Positions 53,129-62,600 of a stretch of 64,000 nucleotides of DNA are shown piece by piece. The stretch is from an uncultured Chloroflexota bacterium (lineage in GTDB: Bacteria; Chloroflexota; Anaerolineae; Aggregatilineales; Phototrophicaceae), in the NCBI GenBank assembly GCA_937974245.1, contig CALJKV010000033.1, positions 32,859-96,858 of the forward strand, in the 5' to 3' direction. The position numbers and the translations under genes were made by a program. Positions within the stretch are counted from its first letter, which is position 1. Each line of letters opens with the position of its first letter. Under the pieces are notes generated by a model. That model did no database searches. It saw only the letters and a program-made list of their open reading frames with translations, and was not told the DNA's origin.

Positions 53129-54394
53129 TCAATCAGCCACTTTCTCCAGCGTGATTGGGTAGGTATCGTCATTCAGTGGGACGAGCAGGGTATAGAGATA
53201 CAACCCGGCGTCGCTTACCACATCGGCCACCAGGTAAATGTTTGACTGGCGTCTATCCAATGACAGTAGTCCGCTCAATTCATATCCATTGGGTAGGGTG
53301 ACAGACACAACATTTTCGGCATTCAGTATAACCTTCGCGATTGTGTTGAACTCCGCATCAGTCACTGCATCATTGCCCGTAATCTGTATCCCCAATGTCG
53401 GGCGGTTTAGAGTGGTGGTATAGCCACATGCGCCAATACAATTGCTCCTCGTGCGTCCCGCCCGCAGTGCAAAGCGAGGCTGGGCAACCGAAAAGACCTG
53501 ATCGTTGATCGTCACCGTCCATACCTGGTTGAAAGACGGTGTATCCATGCCTTCAAGGTTGGCTGGGAGCGTCGTCAGAATGATCGTGTCGCGATCAGAG
53601 GGAGAGAAGTAGTTTCCGGCGATGTCATCAATCTGCAATGTAGCGAAATCTCCGGTCAGGGTAGTGGCCGGATCATACAGCGACACGGTATACAGTCTTT
53701 CGCCCACCTTCTCCACAGAACGGAAGACATTTAAGGGAATAATGGCAGAGTAACTTTCCGCGATGTTGAGCGTGATATATCCGATCTCACCGGTATTCAC
53801 TCCATCAACGACCATCGCCTGCCCGGCTATGGACGCGAAAGCCTCACCATTTTGAGAAATATGGTCAACGTTCCAGTTTTCGACAATGCCATCAGCCGTC
53901 ACAGTCTGTAATACGACGACATCACCCTCGTAGACGACATCGCCCGCACTGGCCGGTGCGTAGGAAAGCGAGGCTGTTTCGTAGACACGCGCCAGCGCAG
54001 CGACGCCTTCAGCCACGAATTCGGGGCATTCTGCCGCTGGGTAACCCAACTGCCAGTCAAATACATTATGGTCAGTCATAGCCGTGTTAAGGGTCTCAAT
54101 GATTGTTTGTGGCTGGCATTCCAGCGCCGCAGTGCCGGACGTGAACGACTTGAGCTGCATGGTATCGTAGATGGTTTTTAAACTAGTCGCAGCATCAATC
54201 GAAAATGCCGGGCATTCGCTGGCGGTATAGTCCGTTGCCCAGCCATCCAGCGCCATATTGTTGGCGGCTTCGACAAACGTGGCAATAATCGTATCCGGCG
54301 CACATGGGTCGGCGCTGCCCTGGGCGAGGACTGGAACAGTCCACACAAGTGACAATATGAGTACCAGGATGGGCAAAACCGATTTTCTTTGCAT
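53129..54394 (-). CDS. Secreted Cys-repeat and beta-domain protein of unknown function
   Basis: A 421-residue exported protein with a signal peptide (MQRKSVLPILVLILSLVWTVPVLAQ). Two helical repeats of about 60 residues follow (CAPDTIIATFVEAANN..YTASECPAF and CQPQTIIETLNTAMTD..YPAAECPEF), each with two Cys, probably disulfide-bonded. The remaining 290 residues are beta-rich (DVVYEGDVVVLQTV, GEIGYITLNIAESYSAIIPL), with one further Cys pair (SNCIGACGYTT). No family recognised. It could bind an extracellular ligand or polymer. Confidence 0.8.
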   Translation of the reverse strand: MQRKSVLPILVLILSLVWTVPVLAQGSADPCAPDTIIATFVEAANNMALDGWATDYTASECPAFSIDAATSLKTIYDTMQLKSFTSGTAALECQPQTIIETLNTAMTDHNVFDWQLGYPAAECPEFVAEGVAALARVYETASLSYAPASAGDVVYEGDVVVLQTVTADGIVENWNVDHISQNGEAFASIAGQAMVVDGVNTGEIGYITLNIAESYSAIIPLNVFRSVEKVGERLYTVSLYDPATTLTGDFATLQIDDIAGNYFSPSDRDTIILTTLPANLEGMDTPSFNQVWTVTINDQVFSVAQPRFALRAGRTRSNCIGACGYTTTLNRPTLGIQITGNDAVTDAEFNTIAKVILNAENVVSVTLPNGYELSGLLSLDRRQSNIYLVADVVSDAGLYLYTLLVPLNDDTYPITLEKVAD

Positions 54395-54621
54395 TGTAAG
54401 ATTTCCTCCAGGCCAGCTAGCCGTGCTATAGAAACAAAACCGCTCCCCACGTCATTCACACTATCGCGCCCACGAAACGGGACGGATAGGAAAAACAGGG
54501 AGGCGGATGTGATGATCCTGCTTCAATAACTATAGGTATTCTCAGCCTAGTCATGTCATGCGCTTGGGTAAAGTGGCAGGTATCGTATTATGGGGTGATG
54601 AAACTCACGAACGCCGCGCAA

Positions 54622-54655
54622 TCAAAAAGGCCGCCCCTTATGAAGGCCGGCCTTT
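54622..54655 (-). terminator. Terminator of folE
   Basis: On the minus strand AAAGGCCG and CGGCCTTT form an 8-bp stem around a 14-base loop, followed by TTTTTGAT. It begins 34 bases past the folE stop codon. Confidence 0.75.
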
Positions 54656-54688
54656 GTATATAGAAATGGTGTTCAGGCTTGGCGATGC

Positions 54689-55393
54689 TTAGAACTTGGC
54701 GTTGCTATTGCTGCCACGTCCCAGATGCGCCATAAACTCGCCGCGTGTCTGGTCATTTTCGCGGAATACGCCGAGCATCGCGCTGGTCGTCATGCTCGAG
54801 TCGTGCTTTTCAACGCCACGCATCATCGAGCACATGTGTTTGCCTTCGACCACCACCGCCACTCCCTGGGCATCCAGCACTTCGCTCAGGAAGTTGGCGA
54901 TTTGCCGGGTCATGCGTTCCTGCACTTGCAGTCGCTTAGCGAACATATCCACAATCCGCGGGATTTTTGACAGGCCGATGACCTTGCCGCGCGGAATATA
55001 GGCGACATGAGCATGACCAATAAACGGCAGCATGTGGTGTTCGCACAGACTGGAAAACTCAATGTCACGCACGATGACCATATCATCGTATTCGACATCA
55101 AACACCGCGCCGTTAATCAGCTTGGCGGGGTCGGTACGGTAGCCGCTGAGGAGTTCTTCATAAGCGCGGGCGACGCGGCTGGGCGTGTTGAGCAGGCCTT
55201 CGCGGGTTGGGTCTTCGCCAACCGCGACCAGGATGTCACTGACCGCTGTTTCAATCATCGGTTGGTTGACCGGCGGTAAGTCCAGTTCGAAAATTTTCAG
55301 GAAGTCCGCCGACTGAAGTTTCATTTCCATGGTGTCGTGCGTATTGTGGACATGGTTACCGTTGTAAAACGGATTATGCTCTTTTGCCAACAT
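54689..55393 (-). CDS. folE: GTP cyclohydrolase I
   Basis: Opens the imidazole ring of GTP to give dihydroneopterin triphosphate, the first step of folate and pterin synthesis. The 234-residue protein has the zinc ligands of type IA enzymes: Cys and His in SSLCEHHMLPF, and Cys in HMCSMMRGV. GLSKIPRIV and SGYRTDPAKLIN are the other signatures. The TATAAT box at 55438-55443 would start the transcript almost at the first ATGs of the frame, so I chose the ATG at 55393 (MLAKEHNPF), which has GAGAGG upstream. Single gene with its own terminator. Confidence 0.96.
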   Translation of the reverse strand: MLAKEHNPFYNGNHVHNTHDTMEMKLQSADFLKIFELDLPPVNQPMIETAVSDILVAVGEDPTREGLLNTPSRVARAYEELLSGYRTDPAKLINGAVFDVEYDDMVIVRDIEFSSLCEHHMLPFIGHAHVAYIPRGKVIGLSKIPRIVDMFAKRLQVQERMTRQIANFLSEVLDAQGVAVVVEGKHMCSMMRGVEKHDSSMTTSAMLGVFRENDQTRGEFMAHLGRGSNSNAKF

Positions 55394-55437
55394 TGTCGCT
55401 AGCCTCTCATTATCCTGTCCATGTTTCATGTGCAATT

Positions 55438-55443
55438 ATTATA
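55438..55443 (-). promoter_or_regulatory. -10 box of folE
   Basis: A perfect TATAAT on the minus strand, 45 bases before the chosen folE start. The -35 is weak. Confidence 0.55.
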
Positions 55444-55669
55444 CAGACTTTTGCATTCCAATGGTTATACTTTAATGCTTTTTTCACCTTCAATGCATCG
55501 TCCTTTAAGCCAGTATTTACACAGATCATAGACAGTCGGCAGCGTCTTCCCTTAAAAATGGTTTTTGTAAGCAGAAAGTAAACGCCCGGAAAAGCCTCTC
55601 CATAGGCAATCTGCAGAGATGCTCTTCCGGGTGTCTGTTATTTACGTAATGAGGTTGTCAGATTCTCTA

Positions 55670-56122
55670 TCAGCCTGCGCCCCAGGTTTCGACAATCTCC
55701 TCATAATGTATCGTCAGGCGTTCCTCAACCAGATCGCCGGACGCCATATCAAAATCGGAGTAGGTGATTTCGCTGATCCAGGCACCTTTGACGGTCCAGC
55801 GCCGGATTTCGACCCCGTTATCAACGGCCAAAATCGCCAGGGTACGTGTTGGGCGTACAATGTCGGCTTTGGCTTTTATGGTTTCCTGTATCCAGCGGTT
55901 CGTTGGCGCATCTGGGCTGCGTTGTACCATCTTCACCAGGGTAAAAGGTTCGAGGATTGGCTTAAGCGACGTGGTGGCCTTGACATCCAATTTGAACGGG
56001 ACCAGACCTTTGAGGCGGAACACGGCTGTAACCGGTTCACCTTCTAACTCAACCGAAAATTCATTGGCGGAAAGACTGTCAATTGACTGAATGGTATTGG
56101 CTCCTGCCAGTTCATCAACCAT
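55670..56122 (-). CDS. Phage tail-tube-like protein (gp19/Hcp-like), orphan
   Basis: A 150-residue soluble protein. Its last part, WTVKGAWISEITYSDFDMAS and VEERLTIHYEEIVETW, resembles the tail-tube proteins of contractile injection systems and phages (gp19, PF06841), where NAWP and IETLELAYEG occur at the same places. AGGGAG lies 7 bases before the ATG at 56122. No sheath, baseplate or ATPase gene lies near, so it is an orphan. It may be a domesticated tube protein or an unrelated beta-barrel. The call rests on pattern resemblance. Confidence 0.5.
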   Translation of the reverse strand: MVDELAGANTIQSIDSLSANEFSVELEGEPVTAVFRLKGLVPFKLDVKATTSLKPILEPFTLVKMVQRSPDAPTNRWIQETIKAKADIVRPTRTLAILAVDNGVEIRRWTVKGAWISEITYSDFDMASGDLVEERLTIHYEEIVETWGAG

Positions 56123-56295
56123 TTTGTTGCTCCCTGTGCATTGTTTCAATAGATTAATCTTAGTATATCCCCACTGGACATCTCACGAAAGTGCGCTGCA
56201 ATAGTCAGGGTGTGCACGGTAGTGTGAGGTAATATTATATATAATATTGCCTGTTTTCATCTGTTTTTCAGTTATTCATGGCATACATACAGCCT

Positions 56296-57279
56296 TTACC
56301 AGCGGTGATGCACTTGGGCACGCACGTACCGCCCGTAAATCTCGCGCACCTTCATCATTTGAGTTTCGTTCAGGGCTGGTACATCCGCCGCCGCGACATT
56401 TTCTTCAACCTGTGCCGGGCGTTTGCCACCGGGAATCGCACAGGTGACGCCATCAAACATCAGAATCCAGCGCAGCGCGAACTGCACCAGGCTGACGCTT
56501 TCCGGCAGAATCTGCTTGAGTTCCTCAACAGCCTGCAGCCCCTTATCATAGTCCACCCCAGAGAAGGTTTCGCCCTGGTCGAAGGACTCGCCATAACGGT
56601 TGAAAGCCCGGTGATCGTCTTCAGCAAAGGTCGTGTCGCGGGTGAGTTTGCCGGTGAGCAGACCGCTGGCAAGCGGCACTCGTGCCAGAACCCCAACACG
56701 GCGGGTTCGTGCTTCTCTTAGGAACAACTCTGCTGGACGGTGGCGAAACATATTGAAGATAATTTGTACTGTCTGAACATTCGGGTACTCAATGGCTTTG
56801 AGCGCTTCCTCCACTTTTTCAACGCTGACACCGTAATAGCGGATTTTCCCGGCATGAACCAGGTCGTCTAATGCGCCAAACACTTCTGGGCGGTAGTAGA
56901 CTTCGGTGGGTGGGCAATGGAGCTGTACCAGGTCGAGGCAGTCGGTGTCCAGGTTTTTGAGGCTGCGTTCGATAAACGCTGCCAGATTCTTGGCATTGTA
57001 TCCATCAGCGGTATGGGGGTCGAGCCGCCGCCCGGCTTTGGTTGCCACGATGATCTCTTCTGAGCGTTCTTTGCGCAGTTGAGCGATTAACCGTTCGCTG
57101 CGGCCATCGCCATAGACATCAGCGGTATCAATGAAATTCACGCCCAGATCAATCGCTCGGTGCAGCGCTGCCAGCGACTCTTTGTCATCCACTGTTCCCC
57201 ATGCCCCGCCGACAGCCCATGCCCCGAAACTCACTTCAGAAACGCGCCAACCGGTGCGGCCTAAATCACGATAGAACAT
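56296..57279 (-). CDS. Aldo/keto reductase
   Basis: A 327-residue NADPH-dependent oxidoreductase of the AKR superfamily. Catalytic residues are visible: D and Y in NFIDTADVYGDGRSE, K in VATKAGR and H in LVQLHCPP. The C-terminus has ALRWILMFDGVTCAIPGGKRP for cofactor binding. GGGAG lies 7 bases before the ATG. Substrate unknown. The gene stands alone and diverges from the SH3-M23 gene. Confidence 0.95.
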   Translation of the reverse strand: MFYRDLGRTGWRVSEVSFGAWAVGGAWGTVDDKESLAALHRAIDLGVNFIDTADVYGDGRSERLIAQLRKERSEEIIVATKAGRRLDPHTADGYNAKNLAAFIERSLKNLDTDCLDLVQLHCPPTEVYYRPEVFGALDDLVHAGKIRYYGVSVEKVEEALKAIEYPNVQTVQIIFNMFRHRPAELFLREARTRRVGVLARVPLASGLLTGKLTRDTTFAEDDHRAFNRYGESFDQGETFSGVDYDKGLQAVEELKQILPESVSLVQFALRWILMFDGVTCAIPGGKRPAQVEENVAAADVPALNETQMMKVREIYGRYVRAQVHHRW

Positions 57280-57440
57280 GCTCTACTCCCTTTTCTGATG
57301 TCGGATATTTCCACCATGTATATTGACTCGGGCGCGGGCGGGATGCAAGTCAAATTTGTGTTTGTAGAGAGGCGCTGCGCGAAAATTCAGTTTCTGCACT
57401 ATGATGGAAGGTGCTTATACGTCTGATGAGAGGGATAATC

Positions 57441-58634
57441 ATGAGCGATGGGGAAGCAACCGGGAAGAAAGTGTTTGTTGTCGGCAGCCAGCAGCTTCGT
57501 GTGCGCAGCCAGGCCAGTCTGAAAAGCGCGACAGTCACTTGGCTCAAACCTGGGGTGCAAATTGAAGTAGACTCGGCATCCCGCACCGAAGCCGAGGGGT
57601 ATGTGTGGTGGCAGCATTCGCGCGGGTGGAGCGCTGAAAAAGACATCGCCGGAAGCGAAATCAACATGACCGAACTGCAAGCAGCTCCGCCAGCAGTCAA
57701 GCAGACGAAAGAGACCGCTGGGGTGAAGGCCGAGGAGCATTCAGCTTTCCAGGTTGGGCCGGAGCAAGTGCGGGTGCGCCAACGGCCATCCTTAAGTGGT
57801 ATGTCGGTGAAGTGGCTCATCCCCGGCACGGTGATTCAGGTTGTGCCGACCTCGCGTACCGAAGCTGATGGCTATGTATGGTGGCAGCACGCTGATGGCT
57901 GGAGCGCTGAGAAGAAAATAGATGGGAGCGAAATCAATCTGTTCGAACCCGGAACGGTCAAAGTAGATGCGACGGCAGGCAAAACGACCAAGTCCGGCGC
58001 TCCGTCGGTTCCCCTGGGGCCGGATGGCCTGCCGGATATCAACCATCTGCCGTTAAAGGACACGCTGTTTCAGAGGCTGCCGGTAGACCAGGATAAAATC
58101 CGCTGGTGGCAGTACTACGGCAATAACGTCTATGCTTATAACCTGTGGACGCAGGGGAAGTACTGGTACAAGTACGCGCAAGCCCTGCACGGAGGGCTGG
58201 ACTTCGGCAATTCCAATGACAAGGGTGTGCTGATCTACGCCGGAGTCGAAGGGACGTATGACAAGCTCGATACCAAGTATACCCGGCCTAACGGGCAGTG
58301 GGTCACGGTAGGCGATTACACCATAATCTACGGTCACCTGGTCAACCCACGCCCATTCAACCCCGGCGACGCGATCCACCCGGATACGGAAATGGGCGAA
58401 ATAGACCTGGGCGGTCAGAATCACCTGCACCTGGAAATCCGTTATATGAACAAGTGGATTGTGAACCCGCTGCTGTATATGACGCAGGACATGCGCGACT
58501 GGATCACCAAGCGATTTCCGCCGAGCGAGAAATACTTTTACAAGGATGCGGGCTGGAATCAATGGCAGACCCCACTCGACCAGCCGATATTGGTGCTGGG
58601 TGGGTCGGTGATCGGGCCGCTTGGCAAGCGCTAG
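57441..58634 (+). CDS. SH3b-SH3b-M23 peptidase without signal peptide
   Basis: A 397-residue protein. Two bacterial SH3 domains (about 8-75 and 100-165, both with a WWQHxxGWSAEK core) are followed by an M23 domain with HGGLD (HxxxD) and HLHLEI (HxH), so the metal site is intact. There is no signal peptide or membrane helix at the N-terminus (MSDGEATGKKVFV). AGAGGGA precedes the ATG at 57441; the frame opens at 57411. The architecture is that of a cell-wall hydrolase, so its lack of an export signal is odd. It may leave by lysis or by a dedicated route, or act in the cytoplasm. Confidence 0.88.
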   Translation: MSDGEATGKKVFVVGSQQLRVRSQASLKSATVTWLKPGVQIEVDSASRTEAEGYVWWQHSRGWSAEKDIAGSEINMTELQAAPPAVKQTKETAGVKAEEHSAFQVGPEQVRVRQRPSLSGMSVKWLIPGTVIQVVPTSRTEADGYVWWQHADGWSAEKKIDGSEINLFEPGTVKVDATAGKTTKSGAPSVPLGPDGLPDINHLPLKDTLFQRLPVDQDKIRWWQYYGNNVYAYNLWTQGKYWYKYAQALHGGLDFGNSNDKGVLIYAGVEGTYDKLDTKYTRPNGQWVTVGDYTIIYGHLVNPRPFNPGDAIHPDTEMGEIDLGGQNHLHLEIRYMNKWIVNPLLYMTQDMRDWITKRFPPSEKYFYKDAGWNQWQTPLDQPILVLGGSVIGPLGKR

Positions 58635-58648
58635 AGACTTGAGTGCTG

Positions 58649-58689
58649 AGGCTTGGGGCGGTACTGGATGTGCCGCTCCGCCTTTTTTT
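58649..58689 (+). terminator. Terminator of the SH3b-M23 gene
   Basis: AGGC and GGGGCGG pair with CCGCTCC and GCCT (one wobble, two-base bulge), followed by seven T residues. Confidence 0.8.
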
Positions 58690-58750
58690 GTCTGGTGTGC
58701 CTTTTTGCTCCTTATTGAAAATAATATAGGGCGGTTGATGAGGGATAAAC

Positions 58751-59548
58751 ATGGAGAGCAGCAGAGTCACTGAGTTATTACAGATTCTTCCGATGGCGGA
58801 CATCAAAGAATGGCAGGACATTAGGAAAGAAATACTCCGGTTAGCAGAGCAATTGGAATCGCCTGATTTGCTTGTCCCTTACTTAAAGAGTACGAATTAT
58901 CTGGTTCGAGAGTGCGCCGTTGACGCGCTCAGTGTAATTGACCACGAGAGTTGTGTGGGACACATATTAGAACTCCTTGAAACTGAAGACGATAAATCAG
59001 TACAGATGGCCGCTATGTACGCCTTGAGAGATATAGGGACATTTTCATCCGTTCAAGCACTTATGAAGATTGCGGATTCTGAAAAATATACCGTGTTGGT
59101 TCAATCTTTAGCGATTCAATCTCTGGCAATTTCAATTTTGAATGTTCTGATAGATCCCTTGTTTGAGGTATTAAAGACTGCGATCTCAACATGCAACCTT
59201 AAGATTGTTGAAAGTGTTTTTGATGCATTTGAAATTTTTGAATACGACAAGAATAGTATTCCAAATCGCTTTCTTGAACTAATCGCCTCTAGAAATGTGC
59301 CGGATTATTTTCTCATCTATATCATCAGTTATTTGGGAGAACGGCGATATGCCCAGGCATTTGATGCTATTCTGCCATTCCTGGATTCCGATGATAGACA
59401 ACTTCAGCGTGCAGCGGTTGAAGCTTTGGGAAAACTGGGCATTCCAAAAGCAATCCCTGTACTCGAAAACAAGCTCAACCATGAGGATGAGCTTGTAAGA
59501 TATAAAGTCACGGTGGCACTACAACGCCTGAAAACAGACTATAAGTGA
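58751..59548 (+). CDS. HEAT-repeat protein
   Basis: A 265-residue all-helical protein with about five HEAT-like repeats (for example LVRECAVDALSVIDHESCVGHILELLETED and QRAAVEALGKLGIPKAIPVLENKLNHED). No catalytic motif. Such proteins scaffold protein complexes; some are phycobilisome-lyase-like, but nothing here supports that. Composition is more AT-rich than neighbours. GAGGGAT lies before the ATG. It lies between the SH3b-M23 terminator and the convergent ftsK gene. Confidence 0.85.
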   Translation: MESSRVTELLQILPMADIKEWQDIRKEILRLAEQLESPDLLVPYLKSTNYLVRECAVDALSVIDHESCVGHILELLETEDDKSVQMAAMYALRDIGTFSSVQALMKIADSEKYTVLVQSLAIQSLAISILNVLIDPLFEVLKTAISTCNLKIVESVFDAFEIFEYDKNSIPNRFLELIASRNVPDYFLIYIISYLGERRYAQAFDAILPFLDSDDRQLQRAAVEALGKLGIPKAIPVLENKLNHEDELVRYKVTVALQRLKTDYK

Positions 59549-59622
59549 CTATAGCTCAATCACGCATAATGAATCTGTTCTCTGCCCCGCCCCTTGGATT
59601 GGATATGCTTGACTAGCCTTCT

Positions 59623-62600
59623 CTACCCGCCCCCTCCGCTGGTCAACACCTCGCGGGGTTTGCTGCCACTTTCCGCCGGGCCGACGATACCTTCTTCTTC
59701 CATCTTGTCAATCAGACGGGCAGCGCGGGTATAACCAATCCGCAGTCGCCGCTGGAGCAGCGATACCGACGCCTTGTTAAGGCGCTGTACCAGTTCCACC
59801 GCTTCGCCATACAGTTCGTCGTCCTGGTCTTCATCCTCGCCCAGCGTGCCAGCTGGCGACCCGGTGACGGTGACGCTGGAACGACTGTCGCTATCACCGT
59901 CTCGATCCCAGAACGCCTGCTGGCGGGTTGTGCTGCTGGACATGGGAGTCGGAGCGACCTGGCGCGACTCATCGGCCAGCGTGTTATCCAGCACCAGCGT
60001 GCTGATCGGTCGTGTCTGAATATCCTCCCCGGCCTGCATTTTCCAGAAGCGCGTGATGTTGCTGATTTCAGTGTCAGAGACGAACACGCCCTGCAAACGT
60101 ACTGGCGCAGGCGAGTCGCCGCTCATGTAGAGCATGTCACCACGCCCCAGCAGGCGTTCCGCGCCGGGTTGGTCGAGGATAACGCGGCTATCCACACCAC
60201 CGGCCACCGCGAATGCGATACGCGCCGGGAAGTTAGCTTTAATCAGACCCGTAACGACATCTACCGAGGGACGCTGCGTGGCAATCACCAGGTGAATGCC
60301 GGTAGCACGCGCCAAGGCCGCGATACGAGTAATGACTCGCTCGGTTTCGTCCGGCGCGAGCATCATCAAGTCGGCCAATTCGTCAATGATGACGATGATA
60401 TACGGCATCCACTCTTCGTTTTCCGGCAAATGCTTGTTGAAGTCCTCGATATTACGCGCCCCGGCGTTGCTGAAGCGTTTGTAACGCTCGTCCATCTCCC
60501 GCGTGACCCACTTCAGCACACCAACGATGCGTTCCAGATCAACCACTACTGGCGCAACCAGGTGCGGGATACCGTTGTATCCGGTCAACTCGACACGCTT
60601 GGGGTCAACCATGATGAACTTGACGTCTTTGGGCGTGTTTTTGGTGATGATGCTGGCGATAATCGAGTTCACACAGACTGATTTACCGGAACCCGTTGTC
60701 CCGGCGATCAGCAGGTGAGGCATCGAGGACAGGTCGGCGGCTACAGGTGTACCATCCACGCTCATGCCGAGCGAGATCGCCAGCGGCGACTTGATGCGCT
60801 TGAATTCGTCGGCCTCCATGACATCGCGCAGGCTGACGAGTGAGGCTTCTTCGTTCGGCACTTCAATACCGACATAACCTTTTCCCGGTACCGGCGCTTC
60901 CACACGGATAGACTTTGCGCCTAACGCCAACTGCATATCTTTATCCAACTGAGCAATCGCGCTTACTTTGACGCGGTTCTTCTTGCCGGAACGGGTTGTC
61001 AGATAATCCGGCTCAACGGCGAACTGCGTAATCACCGGCCCGGTGTTGACTTCGACCACCTTGCCGGGTGCGCCGAAGCTGCCGAGTGTGTCTTCGATAA
61101 CTCGCGCTCGTTGCAGCAGCGATTCCCGGTCAAATTCCTGCTCCGAACCTGGATTCAGCAAGGTGCTGAGATCAGGTAGTTTCCAGTCACGGTTGCGCTG
61201 GCCGCTGTGTGCTGCTGAACGGCTCATGACTGGGGGCGCGGGTGGCGGTGTACTGCGGACTACCGGCTCTGGACGTGGCTGGGGCGCTGCCGCTGGACGT
61301 GAGTCGCTGCTTGGCGGGGTATAGGGTTGGGGCGATGTGGGCGGGCGCGTGACCGGCGGTGTGGCCGTTGTTTCCGGGGTACGGTTTAACTGCCCGGCAC
61401 GAATCGCGTTCAGGCGCTCTTGACGTTCTGCCAGTGATGAAGGATCAGCGGGTCGCTCTGCCGGTTTCTGTTCCTGAAGGGAGGGGGCGGGCTGCGCGCT
61501 CACCGGTGGCCTGCTGAAAGGCGATGGTTCTGCCGGCGCTGGGCTGGCGCTCTGGCCGGCTGCTGGCTGCTGGCTGGCTGCGGGTCGTTGGTTACGCTGC
61601 TCTGGGGTGGCGGCCTGTGCCGCTGGACGCTCTGATGGGGAAGGTTGCCCGCTGGACGCGCCAAATGGCCGGACATTAAGCCGATCCGACAGGGGGCTGC
61701 CGCTGCCGGCGGGCTGCTCTGATCTGGGAAAAGGCCCCGCTGGTTGGTTAGTGGCTGGCCGCTGTTGCGCTGCGGGCTGGCGCAGCATATCGCCCAGGCG
61801 TGATGGTGCCTCCTCTGCCGGATTACGTCGTGGTTCGGATGGCGCTGACGTAAATGCCGGAGCGGGTGATTGTGTGCCGGGCGCACCGGTCGGGGGTGTC
61901 GCGCCAGGTTTGCCGATGGGTTGGCCGAACACTTCTCCGGGCTTTGCCGGGGCGGGCGCTGCTGTAGAGGCTGTCGCTGGTACAGCCGGTGTAGAGCCGG
62001 GCGCGGCAGGTGTCACAGCGGTGCTGCTTGAACGGCTGAACAAACGCCCACGCAAACCGCCGCCGGATTGCTGTGCCTCTTTTTCGCTATCATTCCGGGT
62101 GGTTGGCACTGCCGGTGTTGCCTCAGAGCGACTACCGGTAGATAGCGGGAGTACGCCGCGTAGTTTGCCAAAAACGCCGGGTTTATTCTCTCCTGCTGCC
62201 GCTTTGCCAGCGCTGGTCGCAGCGGGCACGGCTTCAAGCGGTACGTAGTCATTGCCCTTCACAGTGGCAACCTGCCGTCCGCCCATCGAAATTGGGATCG
62301 CGCGAGGCGGTTCCGCTGGCATCGCCGTCGCAGCCGCCGGTAGTGCCGGTCTTTCGGCTCCAGCAGGAAGCTGTTCGTTTTCCGGTCTGGTAACGGCCAC
62401 AGAAGCGGCGCTGGTCGCGGCGATCTGCTGGGCTTGCAGTTCGGCACGCCGGGCTGTAACCCGCTGGCTGCGACGCTGCCTGGCATCACTGAAGCTGCGC
62501 CAGGTGCCAATCGTCACCAGTGCGAGGTCGCGGAGGCTCAAATCAAACGTGAGCATGATGCCGATCACCAACCAGGCAACCAGGGCAAAGAACGCACCCA

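Noticed and set aside
58751..59548. HEAT-repeat gene as a fourth islet with a copied gene end
   Set aside because: It is AT-rich like the other islet genes, but I found no copy of the 3' end of the SH3b-M23 gene or of ftsK on its far side.
61607..62248. A 213-codon plus-strand frame
   Set aside because: Antisense to the Pro/Ala-rich linker of ftsK; GC-rich low complexity keeps the opposite strand open.
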